A stretch of DNA of 64,000 nucleotides from contig CAYSCZ010000003.1 of assembly GCA_964429655.1 (NCBI GenBank), forward strand, positions 42,420-106,419, given 5' to 3'. The translations under genes and the position numbers were made by a program. A model generated the notes under the pieces. The model did not search any database, was not told where the DNA came from, and was given only the letters and a program-made list of their open reading frames with translations. Positions 21,393 to 30,937 of the stretch are shown here, piece by piece (positions within the stretch are counted from its first letter, which is position 1; every line of letters begins with the position of its first letter). This stretch comes from CAYSCZ01 sp964429655. Lineage in GTDB: Bacteria > Bacteroidota > Bacteroidia > Cytophagales > Cyclobacteriaceae.

Positions 21393-22613
21393 TTAGTAAT
21401 TAGTACCGGCTCTAATCATTGCACACCTAAAACCTATTGTCGCCGTGGCAGAGTCTTCTCCTAAAAACCTTCTGGTACCAGGAGACAACCAATAAGCATT
21501 ATCTTTCCATGACCCCCCTTTGTATACCCTTGACCTGTCATTAATAAGTGAATTGAAATTTTCCCAATCATAACCGGATTCTTCATCAAGATAACCATCT
21601 CTTCTTACCGGGTTCATATCTTCCATTTGCTGAAATGATAGAGGCCTGTAAACATCCTGTACCCATTCGTTAACGTTCCCAGCCATGTTATATAGACCAA
21701 AATCATTAGGAGGATATTCATATATATAAGTGGTAATCATTGCTCCATCATTTAATTTACCTGCAATACCTGCATAATCACCTCTTCCTCTTTTAAAATT
21801 AGCCAGAAAAGAACCCATTCTCTTACCATAAGGATTCCTCAGTGAATGCCCATCCCACGGATATAATCTTTGGTGCGTTTGATTTTCATCCAGCCACTGC
21901 GTGCCAATTAATGCCTGAGCAGCGTATTCCCATTCCGCTTCTGTTGGTAATCTGTAATTTGGCAGTACCACACCACTTTCTAAAGGTATTCTACCGCCGG
22001 ATTCTTGCTCTGCTCCTCCAGACAATCCTGCTTGCTCAGCCAATCCAGAATTTACTTTTCTTGTTCGCCACACACAATAATCATTGGCTTGTTTCCAACT
22101 TACACCCACAACTGGAAAATATCTAAAACCCGGATATCTCAAATAATGATCTACATACGGATCGTTATAAGCTAATTTTCTGGCCCATACAGCTGTATCA
22201 GGTAGGGCCGATTCATAAAATTCTCTGGATGAATCAAGTTTTACATAATGTAAATACTCCAGCCAGTGTATGTTAGCAACTTCCGTTTCATCCATATAAA
22301 ATGAAGCTACAGTAACCGTTCGCTCAAGATTATCTCTTTTGTGTAGAACATCTTCCTCGAATGATCCAAGCACAGCTCTTCCTCCCTCGATAAATACCAG
22401 GTTAGGCCCTTGAGGCTGGCCTCGATAATCACTTACTTCAAAGCCTCCGTCCTCATTATATGATATGCCTGTGGTCGTACTATAATTACCTGGACTATCA
22501 CTGGTAGGAGTCGGTTCTCCTGTTATTTTGTAAATAAAATTACATGAGGAGATTAAGATAGGCACTATTAAAATTAGTGCGCATGACAATAACAAACTTT
22601 TCATTTTTCTCAT
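21393..22613 (-). CDS. gldJ: Gliding motility / T9SS lipoprotein of the GldJ-GldK type (FGE-sulfatase fold)
   Basis: GldJ and GldK are outer-membrane-associated lipoproteins required for gliding and T9SS in Bacteroidota. The N-terminus has a lipoprotein signal with lipobox LISSC (C24). From about residue 70 the protein has a formylglycine-generating-enzyme-like fold: VFIEGGRAVLGS, then FYMDETEVANIHWLEYL, VVGVSWKQANDYCVWRTRKVN, YRLPTEAEWEYAA and GNVNEWVQDVYRP, ending in IGFRCAMIRA. The wording FYMDETEV with a following W-L-E-Y-L is closest to GldJ. It has 406 residues, shorter than flavobacterial GldJ. GldK is the main alternative. Confidence 0.75.
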   Translation of the reverse strand: MRKMKSLLLSCALILIVPILISSCNFIYKITGEPTPTSDSPGNYSTTTGISYNEDGGFEVSDYRGQPQGPNLVFIEGGRAVLGSFEEDVLHKRDNLERTVTVASFYMDETEVANIHWLEYLHYVKLDSSREFYESALPDTAVWARKLAYNDPYVDHYLRYPGFRYFPVVGVSWKQANDYCVWRTRKVNSGLAEQAGLSGGAEQESGGRIPLESGVVLPNYRLPTEAEWEYAAQALIGTQWLDENQTHQRLYPWDGHSLRNPYGKRMGSFLANFKRGRGDYAGIAGKLNDGAMITTYIYEYPPNDFGLYNMAGNVNEWVQDVYRPLSFQQMEDMNPVRRDGYLDEESGYDWENFNSLINDRSRVYKGGSWKDNAYWLSPGTRRFLGEDSATATIGFRCAMIRAGTNY

Positions 22614-22661
22614 TACCTGTTTAAGTTAATTCACATTGATTATGAATAAATACAAATATTT

Positions 22662-22669
22662 CAAATATA
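22662..22669 (-). promoter_or_regulatory. Candidate -7 box for the gldJ-like gene
   Basis: On the minus strand TATATTTG matches TAnnTTTG about 49 bp upstream of the start codon. No clear TTTG is present at -33. The surrounding 22614-22741 is otherwise AT-rich with no other feature. Confidence 0.4.
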
Positions 22670-22741
22670 ATAATTTATTGCAATAATTTAATGATTAATG
22701 TATTGAGGAAACGAGGGATGATTAAAGTATATTATAGCATA

Positions 22742-25700
22742 CTAAGCAACAACTTCTACATTTTTAACTTCTTCAAGCAATTCATTGGCAATATCAATAT
22801 TTTTAACCTCGTTAAAAATTAATATCAATTTGTTCTTGTATTCTTTAAGCTTGCAATATTTACCGTTTTGTTTGACGTATTCTAGAATGTTAGTAAAAAT
22901 TTCAGAATTATAATAATCCTCATCTTTAGAATATTTAAAGTAACATTTCATAATGTTATTTTTTATAATAAGTTTCTCGAAACCTATCTCTATCGCATTC
23001 CATCTGAGGGGTATAGTTTTTATTAATTCTTTCACTTCATTTGGTAAAGGGCCAAAACGATCAGCCAAGGATTTTTTATAGGATTCTAAGTCATTTTCAT
23101 CTTTCAGATTATCTAATGCATTGTATAGGCTTAATCTTTCGGATATATTACTAATGTAGGTATCTGGAAATAGAATTTCAAAATCTGTTTCAATTGAACA
23201 CTCATTTTTGATCATCTGATTGATAGAGCTTTCAGAAATATTTTTAAACAAATCTTTAAACTCTTTATCTTTGAGTTCCTGAACAGCTTCATCAAGGATT
23301 TTGTGATACATATCATACCCTAAATCAGATATAAAACCACTTTGCTCTCCTCCGAGTAGATTACCTGCGCCTCTAATATCAAGATCTCTCATAGATACTT
23401 TTATTCCGTCCCCTAAGTCAGAAAATTCTTCAATTGTATTCAATCTTTTCTTAGCTTCCGATGTAAGGGAAGCTGTTGAGGGAGCTAATAAGTAGCAATA
23501 TGCTTTCGTGTTTGATCTACCTACCCGGCCTCTCATTTGATGAATATCTGATAAGCCAAACATATGTGCCCTGTTGATAATTATCGTGTTGGCGTTAGGT
23601 ATATCCAGCCCGGACTCAATAATATTGGTCGATACAAGCACATCATAATCACCATTTATAAACTTTAGCATAACGTTTTCCAGCTTATCACCTTCCATTT
23701 GACCATGTGCGATACCAATTCTCGCATCTGGAACTAAAGATAGAATTACATTTGCCTCGTGCTCTATATCTTTTATTCGGTTATGTACAAAAAATACCTG
23801 ACCACCTCTTTTTATTTCTTTATGAATTGCATCCCTGATAATTGTTTTCTGATATTCGTGGACTTGAGTTACCACAGGCTGCCTATTAGGTGGAGGTGTC
23901 GAGATTATACTCAAATCCCTGGACCCCATTAAAGAAAATTGTAATGTTCGTGGAATTGGCGTAGCTGTTAATGTCAGTGTATCAACATTAACTCTTATTT
24001 CTTTTAACTTTTCTTTGATTTTTACACCAAATTTTTGCTCCTCGTCTATAATGAGTAAACCCAATTCTTTAAAAATCACATCCTTGTTTACCAATCTATG
24101 CGTGCCAATGAGAATGTCAACCTTACCCTCAGATAAATTCTTTATAACCTTTTTTATCTCTTTAGTTGATCGAAAACGATTAATAAACTCAACATTGACA
24201 GGGAAATTTGATAATCGATCTTTGAACGTATTATAATGTTGCAATGCAAGTATCGTGGTTGGAACCAAAACTGCAACTTGTTTACCATTACTAACAGCCT
24301 TGAATGCGGCCCTGATAGCTACTTCGGTTTTTCCAAACCCTACATCACCACAAATTAGTCTGTCCATAGGATGTGGCTGTTCCATGTCAGTTTTTACATC
24401 GTCGGTTGCTTTAGCCTGGTCAGGTGTATCCTGATAGATGAAAGAGGACTCTAACTCCGTTTGTAAATAATTATCTTGCGGGAATGCAAAACCGGGAGCA
24501 GCTTTTCTTTTAGCGTATAAGTTTATCAAATCCTTGGCTATGTCTTTAACCTTCTTCTTGACTTTCTTTTTTTTATTATCCCACTCCTGAGAGCCCAACT
24601 TATTTATTGTAGGTCTTACGCCTTCATTGGCCGAATACTTTGAAATTTTGTGTAATGAATGTACACCGACATATAAAAGATCATCATCTCTGTAAACTAA
24701 TCTTACAGCTTCCTGACTACTTCCATTTATTTCTACTTTATCGAGCCCTGCGAACCTGCCAACGCCGTAATCAATATGCACCACATAATCTCCCGGTTGT
24801 AAGGTTTTGAGTTCCCTAAGGGTTAAGGATTTTGATTTTGAAAACTTCTCTTTGGCTTTGAATTTAAAGTAACGATTAAAAAGTTGGTGGTCAGTATAGA
24901 ATACAATCCTGTTATCCTCATCTATAAATCCTCCTCTTAGTGAATAATTTAATATTTGATAGGTTAGATCAGGATCTATTTCGTCAAAAATTCTTTTTAA
25001 TCGTTCATGTTGTTGTTCTGATTCGACCGAAATAATGATTTCATAGCCTTTTTCATAATATCCATTCAAGTCTTCAATAATTAAATCAAAGTTTTTGTTG
25101 AAAGATGGCTGAGGTTTAATATTAAAATCCAGGCTAAACCCGGAACCTAAATGATACCTATTCCCAAACTCCACAATCGAAAAATCTCTTATTTTCCCCT
25201 GGAAATAGGGAAGGGATTCAAACAACTCGTTGGGCTCTAAAACAGTCTTTGTATTGTTGGTTACTTTTAGAATATCTTTAAAATTTTCTTCAACTTTTTC
25301 CAGGTTTTGATTTATTGTATCTAGCGTATGCTTTAAATCTTTAAACCAAAAAATAGTGTTTGGTGAAACAAAATCCAGAAATGACTGCCTGGTCTCTTTG
25401 AATAACTTAGACTGAAGGTTAGGAATGATAAAGCACTCCGGTACCTCATCTTTTGATAGCTGGCTGTTTGGATCAAATAATCTTATAGAATCCACCGCGT
25501 CGCCAAATAACTCAATACGATATGGATAATCGCCATTAAAAGAAAACACATCTATAATACCTCCTCTTACTGCATACTGACCGGGCTCATGTACAAAATC
25601 CGTCTTCTCAAATCCATATTCAATTAAAAATTCATCAAGGAAAGCGGCATCTAAATCATCATTCTTTTTAACCGGGTAGGTATTTTCCAACAATGATTGT

Positions 25701-26107
25701 CTGTTGATGACTTTTTCCAGCAGGGATTCAGCATAACAGGTGATAATTACTCCGCTCTTTGCATGGGTCTGGTTTAAAGCACCAAGAACTTCTGTTCTAA
25801 GCAGCACATTGGCATTTTCGATCTCTTCAAAATGGTAAGGACGCTTATAAGATGTTGGAAATAGATAGACATCCGGCCTCCCAAGGAGATTCTGCAAATC
25901 GTTTTGAAAGTATGTTGATTCTATTTTATCATCAAATACAAAAACATGATTTAAATGGGGCGCCTGGTTTATTACTTGCGTTGAAATTAAAGAATCATAG
26001 CTTCCCCGCAGACCCTTTAAATGATAGACGTCCTTTTTTTCCGTAATGGACCTGGATAGCGTCTTAAGTTGTGAATTAAATATCGTTGTAAATAAATCTT
26101 TTTTCAC
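22742..26107 (-). CDS. mfd: Transcription-repair coupling factor
   Basis: Mfd releases RNA polymerase stalled at lesions and recruits UvrA. It has 1,121 residues, the normal length. The order is a UvrB-like N-terminal region, an RNA-polymerase-interacting domain (GDYVVHIDYGVGRFAGL), SF2 helicase domains with Walker A GDVGFGKTE near residue 588 and DEEQKFGVK as motif II, the VGRSNTKAYCYLL region and the C-terminal TRCF domain. Its start is 12-20 bp after a good -7 box. It is monocistronic on this strand. Confidence 0.95.
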   Translation of the reverse strand: MKKDLFTTIFNSQLKTLSRSITEKKDVYHLKGLRGSYDSLISTQVINQAPHLNHVFVFDDKIESTYFQNDLQNLLGRPDVYLFPTSYKRPYHFEEIENANVLLRTEVLGALNQTHAKSGVIITCYAESLLEKVINRQSLLENTYPVKKNDDLDAAFLDEFLIEYGFEKTDFVHEPGQYAVRGGIIDVFSFNGDYPYRIELFGDAVDSIRLFDPNSQLSKDEVPECFIIPNLQSKLFKETRQSFLDFVSPNTIFWFKDLKHTLDTINQNLEKVEENFKDILKVTNNTKTVLEPNELFESLPYFQGKIRDFSIVEFGNRYHLGSGFSLDFNIKPQPSFNKNFDLIIEDLNGYYEKGYEIIISVESEQQHERLKRIFDEIDPDLTYQILNYSLRGGFIDEDNRIVFYTDHQLFNRYFKFKAKEKFSKSKSLTLRELKTLQPGDYVVHIDYGVGRFAGLDKVEINGSSQEAVRLVYRDDDLLYVGVHSLHKISKYSANEGVRPTINKLGSQEWDNKKKKVKKKVKDIAKDLINLYAKRKAAPGFAFPQDNYLQTELESSFIYQDTPDQAKATDDVKTDMEQPHPMDRLICGDVGFGKTEVAIRAAFKAVSNGKQVAVLVPTTILALQHYNTFKDRLSNFPVNVEFINRFRSTKEIKKVIKNLSEGKVDILIGTHRLVNKDVIFKELGLLIIDEEQKFGVKIKEKLKEIRVNVDTLTLTATPIPRTLQFSLMGSRDLSIISTPPPNRQPVVTQVHEYQKTIIRDAIHKEIKRGGQVFFVHNRIKDIEHEANVILSLVPDARIGIAHGQMEGDKLENVMLKFINGDYDVLVSTNIIESGLDIPNANTIIINRAHMFGLSDIHQMRGRVGRSNTKAYCYLLAPSTASLTSEAKKRLNTIEEFSDLGDGIKVSMRDLDIRGAGNLLGGEQSGFISDLGYDMYHKILDEAVQELKDKEFKDLFKNISESSINQMIKNECSIETDFEILFPDTYISNISERLSLYNALDNLKDENDLESYKKSLADRFGPLPNEVKELIKTIPLRWNAIEIGFEKLIIKNNIMKCYFKYSKDEDYYNSEIFTNILEYVKQNGKYCKLKEYKNKLILIFNEVKNIDIANELLEEVKNVEVVA

Positions 26108-26125
26108 CTAAATGAAATTTTGCTA

Positions 26126-26133
26126 CAAAGATA
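26126..26133 (-). promoter_or_regulatory. Candidate -7 box for mfd
   Basis: The minus-strand octamer TATCTTTG fits TAnnTTTG exactly and lies 19 bp before the mfd ATG, giving a very short leader. A TTAG occurs at about the -33 distance. Confidence 0.5.
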
Positions 26134-26299
26134 CTTTTCAAACTTCCTTACTGCCTAATAGTTGTCTTTTAGTTTTTTGTAACAAAAAGGAATTAATTAT
26201 TTAATAATTTATTAACATATAATTATTGCTTCTGCTTTTTTTCTTGAATTTTTTATATCAACTACTGAAACTTATGCTGCACATTGTAGGTTTATAACA

Positions 26300-26389
26300 T
26301 TGGCATAATTAGAGAATTAAGTTTTTCATAATTAGGTTAGGTTGGTGATTTGGGCACGTAATTCGATCTTCGAATGCGTGCCTTTTTTT
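26300..26389 (+). ncRNA. Candidate small RNA ending at a strong terminator
   Basis: A hairpin at 26353-26382 (GGCACG...CGTGCC, inner stem ATTCGA/TCGAAT, 3-nt loop TCT) is followed by seven T. There is no plus-strand coding gene for more than 5 kb upstream (mfd is on the other strand), so the terminator needs its own short transcript. A degenerate -7 box TAGGTTTA lies at 26287-26294, which would give about a 90-nt RNA. The 5' end is inferred. It could belong to an unrecognised family such as 6S-like RNA, but I cannot confirm that. Confidence 0.35.
26353..26389 (+). terminator. Strong orphan intrinsic terminator
   Basis: Outer stem GGCACG (26353-26358) with CGTGCC (26377-26382), inner stem ATTCGA with TCGAAT, then T at 26383-26389. 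The reverse orientation has no T-run, so it acts on the plus strand. Confidence 0.8.
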
Positions 26390-26640
26390 ATTACAATAAT
26401 GATTTGAAATGATTAATGGATAGCTAGAATTGCGAGGAATTGATCCTAGCTATGAGTTGGGCTGCATTATGCCCCTTCCTAAATGATAGGGTGTGGTCAT
26501 TTCATAAATCCCTAATTGAGCTTTAGAGGGCACGTTCATTGAGATTACTCAAACAATGTGATAATAAAGGTATAGGATATTGTCGCAAATGTTATTTTCC
26601 GGGGCCTAAATTGATATTGTACAACCTAGTTTAGGCTACT
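26390..26640. other. 250-bp gene-free segment with small inverted repeats
   Basis: No ORF with coding character is present. The 8-bp inverted repeat ATAGCTAG (26420-26427) and CTAGCTAT (26446-26453), then a GGGC/GCCC hairpin near 26459-26475, suggest structured RNA or a decayed mobile element. Nothing recognisable can be named. Confidence 0.3.
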
Positions 26641-28545
26641 TCACCTTGTAATATGCTGCAATTCAAATACACTTTTATAAGCGTCCCTTTTCTGGAAGTG
26701 GTCGACTAGCCTGGCATAAAAATCATGGGTGCTTAAGGTGGCGGAGTCGCCAACCACTACCAACTGATGTTTTGCCCTGGTCAGTGCTACATTCGTTCTG
26801 CGGATATCCTTCAAAAAACCAATTTCCCCGTCTTTGTTCGATCTGACCAGGGATATGTAAATGATATCTTTCTCCTGCCCCTGGAATGAATCTACTGTGT
26901 TTACAGAAAACTGGCTGTTTAATGCCAGCAAAGCAGGATAACCGGGAAGAAGGCCCCTGAAAACTTCTACCTGCGCTTTGTATGGTGTAATGATGGAGGC
27001 GGTAAAGTCAATTGCTTTACCTTCCATCACTTCCACCTGCCGGTTTAAATGGGCCAGAACAAATTTGGCTTCTTCAAGGTTATATGTGCTGAGATTTTTA
27101 TCATAGTCTTCGGTATATCCACTGCCCGCAAGATCGATGAACACTATGGGAGGAGATGCTAAAGGCTGCCTTTCCTGGATGATACTGGCTGCTTTCAACT
27201 GGTTGTAATAAAAATATTTGCTGGAAAATAACATGATTTCTTCGTGCATGCGGTATTGCTCATCGAGCATGGTAGAGCAGTTTTTGTTTTTTATTGCTCT
27301 TTCAAAAAGTGTGGTAGATAAGCCTTGCTTAGCCGCATCCAAGGATTTGATGGTTGGCGGCAGCTGAAAGTGATCGCCGGCCATGACTATCCGTTTGCTT
27401 TTAAATACTGGTATCCAGCAAGCAGGTTCCATAGCCTGGGACGCTTCATCGATGAATACAGTCTGGAATTGTTTTCCTCTCAACAGGCCGTTATTGGCTC
27501 CGATGAGGGTACATGCAACCACCTGTGCTGACGATAAGAGTTGGTTAATGATATAACTCTCCAACATTTCCGCTTCTATCCTTACCCTGCCCGCTTCTTC
27601 AAAGAGTAGCCTGCGTTGAGCACGTTCTTGCCTGCCGTATTTTCTTTTGTACTTAAAAGCAAGTTTTTTCAGTTCTTCCGATTTTTTCCTTGCCTTCTTC
27701 AAATCGCGGTAGCTTTCATGGTGGGCGATCTTGGAATCCAGGGTATTGTTCAATACCTCTTCAGTGACCCTTGCCGGATGGCCTATTCTAACAACCGATA
27801 CATTCTTTAAGGTCAGTTTTTCAACGATCAGGTCCACCGCGGCATTGCTGGGGGCAGTTACCAACACTTGCTGCTGGATTTCTAAAGTTTTGATGATTGA
27901 TTCTACAAGGGTGGTGGTCTTTCCGGTTCCCGGTGGTCCGTGGACGATGGCAATGTCTTGCGCTGATTGGATTAACTGCAGTGCTTCATTTTGCCTATTG
28001 TTTAGATTGTTAATCTCTACCGATATGGCTTTTTGATTGAAGGATGGCGCGGTTAGGCCAAAAATAACATCTCTTAACTCCTTTATCCGGCCTTCTTCTA
28101 TAGATTTCATTCTCTTAAGGCTCAACTTCATCTCCTCATAGGTGGATTCATCAAATAACAGGTTAACACCCAATCTGCCTTTATCAATCCACTCTGGCAT
28201 ATCGTCTTTGTTGAGGATGATTTTCATGATATCCTCTCTCAGGTAGCTGATCACGCCTGCGGCATGCTGCCCGCTATCGCCTGAATTAACGAAAAGATTT
28301 ACGGAAGATCCCGAGGTTAAAGCATGGGGTTGTCTTCTCTTTTCAGTGCGCTCTATTTCCACCACCATTTTTTCGCCCATTCCAAGATAGGATCTTTTGA
28401 CGACTACCGGGTACCAGCAAACGCCCTGGTTGACACGCTCCTTTAAGGAGGTTCTCATGACCTTATCCTGATATTGCCTTCTATCCTCTTCCCACTCCAG
28501 GTGAAGTAAGTTTAGGACTTTGTTAAAGTATTCCTGAAAGTCCAA
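26641..28545 (-). CDS. Superfamily 1B DNA/RNA helicase (IGHMBP2/DNA2-NAM7 type)
   Basis: A 634-residue ATP-dependent helicase. An N-terminal beta-rich domain precedes the motor. Walker A is GPPGTGKTT near residue 205, APSNAAVD is motif Ia, Walker B is IDEASQAM near 363, GDHFQLPPT is motif III, and TVDSFQGQEKDIIYISLVRSN and NVALTRAKHQL are motifs V and VI. These match the SMUBP-2 branch. It is probably cytoplasmic and acts in nucleic acid metabolism, with a 5'-3' polarity expected for SF1B. A TerB-like gene lies just upstream on the same strand and may be co-transcribed. Confidence 0.88.
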   Translation of the reverse strand: MDFQEYFNKVLNLLHLEWEEDRRQYQDKVMRTSLKERVNQGVCWYPVVVKRSYLGMGEKMVVEIERTEKRRQPHALTSGSSVNLFVNSGDSGQHAAGVISYLREDIMKIILNKDDMPEWIDKGRLGVNLLFDESTYEEMKLSLKRMKSIEEGRIKELRDVIFGLTAPSFNQKAISVEINNLNNRQNEALQLIQSAQDIAIVHGPPGTGKTTTLVESIIKTLEIQQQVLVTAPSNAAVDLIVEKLTLKNVSVVRIGHPARVTEEVLNNTLDSKIAHHESYRDLKKARKKSEELKKLAFKYKRKYGRQERAQRRLLFEEAGRVRIEAEMLESYIINQLLSSAQVVACTLIGANNGLLRGKQFQTVFIDEASQAMEPACWIPVFKSKRIVMAGDHFQLPPTIKSLDAAKQGLSTTLFERAIKNKNCSTMLDEQYRMHEEIMLFSSKYFYYNQLKAASIIQERQPLASPPIVFIDLAGSGYTEDYDKNLSTYNLEEAKFVLAHLNRQVEVMEGKAIDFTASIITPYKAQVEVFRGLLPGYPALLALNSQFSVNTVDSFQGQEKDIIYISLVRSNKDGEIGFLKDIRRTNVALTRAKHQLVVVGDSATLSTHDFYARLVDHFQKRDAYKSVFELQHITR

Positions 28546-28553
28546 ATAAATAA

Positions 28554-28952
28554 TTATTGCTTTATGAGATGCTCTTGAATGGTTGCTTTTAAAGAATCAC
28601 GATTGGTGGAAATGTGTGGATCTCTATAGATTTTTAGCATTAGTTTAAGGAGTACATCCTGGTCATAACCCAGTTTTGATGCCACCTTAGCGCAAAATAT
28701 GATCTCTTCCTGATACAGTCTGCCATCAATTTTCATCAGTTTAATAATATCGTACAACAAATCATATTTTTCATCATCAGAAAGCTCTTTTAAATCCCCG
28801 ATAAATCCCGGGTCATCAAAGCTCTCACTGATCTCAACTGAAGACATGCCATTTGCCTTTCCGATCTTATTGATAAGGTCAATTTCATCCTGAACTATCA
28901 CCCCATCCACCCGGGCTAACTGCACTAAAACATTTAAACGTGACCTATACAT
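28554..28952 (-). CDS. TerB-like (tellurite-resistance-type) helical protein
   Basis: I chose the ATG at 28952 (protein MYRSRLNVLVQLARVDG, 132 residues). An in-frame TTG at 28988 adds 12 residues that do not fit the family. The TerB fold is indicated by ARVDGVIVQDEIDLINKI and the second repeat MKIDGRLYQEEIIFCAKVASKLG, both with acidic metal-binding residues after the glycine. The protein is cytoplasmic. TerB-like domains occur in metal-stress and DNA-processing contexts. Here the gene precedes an SF1 helicase by 8 bp, which suggests a joint role. Real tellurite resistance is not implied. Confidence 0.7.
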   Translation of the reverse strand: MYRSRLNVLVQLARVDGVIVQDEIDLINKIGKANGMSSVEISESFDDPGFIGDLKELSDDEKYDLLYDIIKLMKIDGRLYQEEIIFCAKVASKLGYDQDVLLKLMLKIYRDPHISTNRDSLKATIQEHLIKQ

Positions 28953-29064
28953 ATGCACCAGATAAACTTTAAATTTTAAAATTAGCAATTTTAATATTAG
29001 AAATAAAGCGATTGTTTTAATGCGACCTAAGCTGAGAAAGTATAAACAATTATATTACTATCCT

Positions 29065-29658
29065 ATGAATTATCTGGCTCACATATATTTATCCGGTGGC
29101 CGCGAGGGCATTATTGTAGGAAATTTCATAGCGGATTTTGTTAAAGGAAAGGAAATTGAAAATTACGCTGAAAAAATTAAACGCGGGATTATCCTACACC
29201 GGCGTATTGATGAATTTACTGATAATCATCCTAATGTAATAAAAAGCAGGGGATTATTATGGTTTAACCACCGGCACTATAGCCGGGTGATCCTGGATGT
29301 CTTTTACGATTATCTTTTGACCTATCATTGGCAGAGATATTCTAATACAGACTTCAGTAAATTTATTAAGAACTTTTACAGTGCTATTGATAGAAATGTT
29401 GAAATACTGAACAATAAGGCATTACAGGTTTTTACTTTAATGAAAATTGACAACTGGCTCTACCATTACAGTACCTTTAATGGAGTAGATCAATCATTAA
29501 AAGGACTTTCAAATAGGACAAACTATGAGAATAATATGAAAGCTGCTATTGAGGACTTAGCGCATCATTTTGATGAACTGGACAATCTTTTTATTCCTTT
29601 TTTCGATGACTTAAAAGATTATTCGGACCATCAACTAAAGCTATTATCGGATGATTAA
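29065..29658 (+). CDS. acpH: Acyl carrier protein phosphodiesterase (AcpH/DUF479)
   Basis: AcpH removes the 4'-phosphopantetheine arm from holo-ACP. I chose the ATG at 29065 (MNYLAHIYLSG, 197 residues) because the family starts with exactly this segment. The ORF can be extended upstream to 29020 with non-conserved residues. Visible family motifs are GNFIADFVKGK, IKRGIILHRRIDEFTDNHP (metal-binding His and Asp) and DVFYDYLL. It overlaps crcB by 8 bp, so the two are probably co-transcribed. Confidence 0.85.
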   Translation: MNYLAHIYLSGGREGIIVGNFIADFVKGKEIENYAEKIKRGIILHRRIDEFTDNHPNVIKSRGLLWFNHRHYSRVILDVFYDYLLTYHWQRYSNTDFSKFIKNFYSAIDRNVEILNNKALQVFTLMKIDNWLYHYSTFNGVDQSLKGLSNRTNYENNMKAAIEDLAHHFDELDNLFIPFFDDLKDYSDHQLKLLSDD

Positions 29659-30019
29659 AAATTTAATCCTTATTGGGCTGGGAGGCTTCATTGGCAGTAT
29701 ATTTCGATACCTTGTGCAGCTTTATATTTCTACCAGAATTATTTCTTCTATACCATATGGAACCTTAACGGTGAATGTTATTGGCTCGTTTTTAGTAGGT
29801 ATTCTTGTTGGGTTAACTTATAAATTACCAAAGGAATGGGTTTTTCTATTGTCCACCGGGTTTTGTGGTGGATTTACTACTTTCTCTACATTTTCTGCAG
29901 AAAGTTTTAATCTTATGTCTTCCGATGATATCTATCAATCATTTTTTTATATTTTTTTGAGTCTGGGATTTGGTATTTTTGCAGCCTATTTGGGAATAAT
30001 TACCTCAAAGATATTATGA
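29651..30019 (+). CDS. crcB: Fluoride ion transporter CrcB/FluC
   Basis: This is a small dual-topology membrane channel that exports fluoride. It has 122 residues and four membrane segments. GGFIGSIFRYL, the polar track TLTVNVIGSFLVG and GFCGGFTTFSTFS (the phenylalanine box) are all present. The start overlaps acpH by 8 bp. There is no room for a fluoride riboswitch directly ahead of it, so any switch would have to lie before acpH, and I see none there. Confidence 0.92.
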   Translation: MIKNLILIGLGGFIGSIFRYLVQLYISTRIISSIPYGTLTVNVIGSFLVGILVGLTYKLPKEWVFLLSTGFCGGFTTFSTFSAESFNLMSSDDIYQSFFYIFLSLGFGIFAAYLGIITSKIL

Positions 30020-30085
30020 TTCTGCAGTTAAAACTTGTGATGGATTTAAGTGTGCATTACTTAATTGTGTTAAATATATGCTTTA

Positions 30086-30937
30086 ATGGGTCAGCTATCC
30101 TGGATATCAACTGAAGACGGATTAGACCTTCCAATTAAAATTTATGATTCTTTATCACCCAAAGCGTTGGTCATCATAGCACCAGCCATGGGTGTAAAGT
30201 TGAGATATTATCATAAATTCTCTGAACACTTGTCCACCCAGGGATACCTGACAATACTGTTTAATTATCGTGGTATTGAGCAATCCAAACCGGATCAGAA
30301 AAAAAATTTTAAACCCTATCTTCATCAGTGGGGTGTTTTTGACTTAAGTGCGGTGATCAGGTATGCTAAAAACAACGCCAATGGCGCTCCTGTATACCTG
30401 GTAGCGCACAGTGTAGGAGGGCAAATGTTTGGCCTGGCCCCGAATAATCATAAAGTTGATAAAGCATTTTTTATTGGGTCACAATCAGGTTATTGGGGGC
30501 ATTGGGATGGGTTTAACCGGATGAAAGTGTTTGTATTTTGGCATTTCCTTATTCCTTCTTTTTCAAAACTATTTGGCTATTTTCCAGCCAAATCATTTGG
30601 CTTATTTGAGGACCTGCCGGGCGGTGTTGCAGAAGAATGGGCTAAGTGGGGAAGAAGCAAAGACTATCTTTTTGGTCACATTTATATGGCTAAAGAATCT
30701 TTTTCTAAGTTTCGCTCCCAGATCATAGCATATAGTTTCGAGGATGATTTTTTTGCCCCAAAAAAAGCAGTACAGGCACTATTAACAAGCTATGCCAATG
30801 CGGAGATATACCACTACCATTATAAGCCATCGGAACTAAATATTCCATCGGTTGGCCATTTTGCGTTTTTCAAGGAGAAACATAAAGACATTTTTTGGAA
30901 TAGACTGATAAACGAGTTCTCTTACCATTCTACGTGA
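30086..30937 (+). CDS. Alpha/beta hydrolase
   Basis: A 283-residue cytoplasmic hydrolase of unknown substrate. The fold is indicated by ALVIIAPAMGVKLRYYHKFSEHLS, FNYRGIEQS and the nucleophile elbow AHSVGGQ (serine at about residue 112). A C-terminal SVGHFAFF supplies the catalytic histidine, and an acidic residue near EDDFFAP is the likely third member. The closest description is a serine aminopeptidase/esterase-like family common in Bacteroidota. It ends in an 8-bp tail-to-tail overlap with the minus-strand lectin-like gene. Confidence 0.75.
   Translation: MGQLSWISTEDGLDLPIKIYDSLSPKALVIIAPAMGVKLRYYHKFSEHLSTQGYLTILFNYRGIEQSKPDQKKNFKPYLHQWGVFDLSAVIRYAKNNANGAPVYLVAHSVGGQMFGLAPNNHKVDKAFFIGSQSGYWGHWDGFNRMKVFVFWHFLIPSFSKLFGYFPAKSFGLFEDLPGGVAEEWAKWGRSKDYLFGHIYMAKESFSKFRSQIIAYSFEDDFFAPKKAVQALLTSYANAEIYHYHYKPSELNIPSVGHFAFFKEKHKDIFWNRLINEFSYHST

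Noticed and set aside
26120..26250. Possible riboswitch or leader ahead of mfd
   Set aside because: The mfd -7 box lies 19 bp from the ATG, so the leader is too short to hold a riboswitch.
26300..26389. Firm identification of the candidate RNA as 6S RNA
   Set aside because: I could not match a 6S-type central bubble by eye, so only a generic small RNA candidate is listed.
29020..29064. Longer ACP phosphodiesterase start with 15 extra residues
   Set aside because: The added residues are not part of the family and the conserved MNYLAH start is at 29065.
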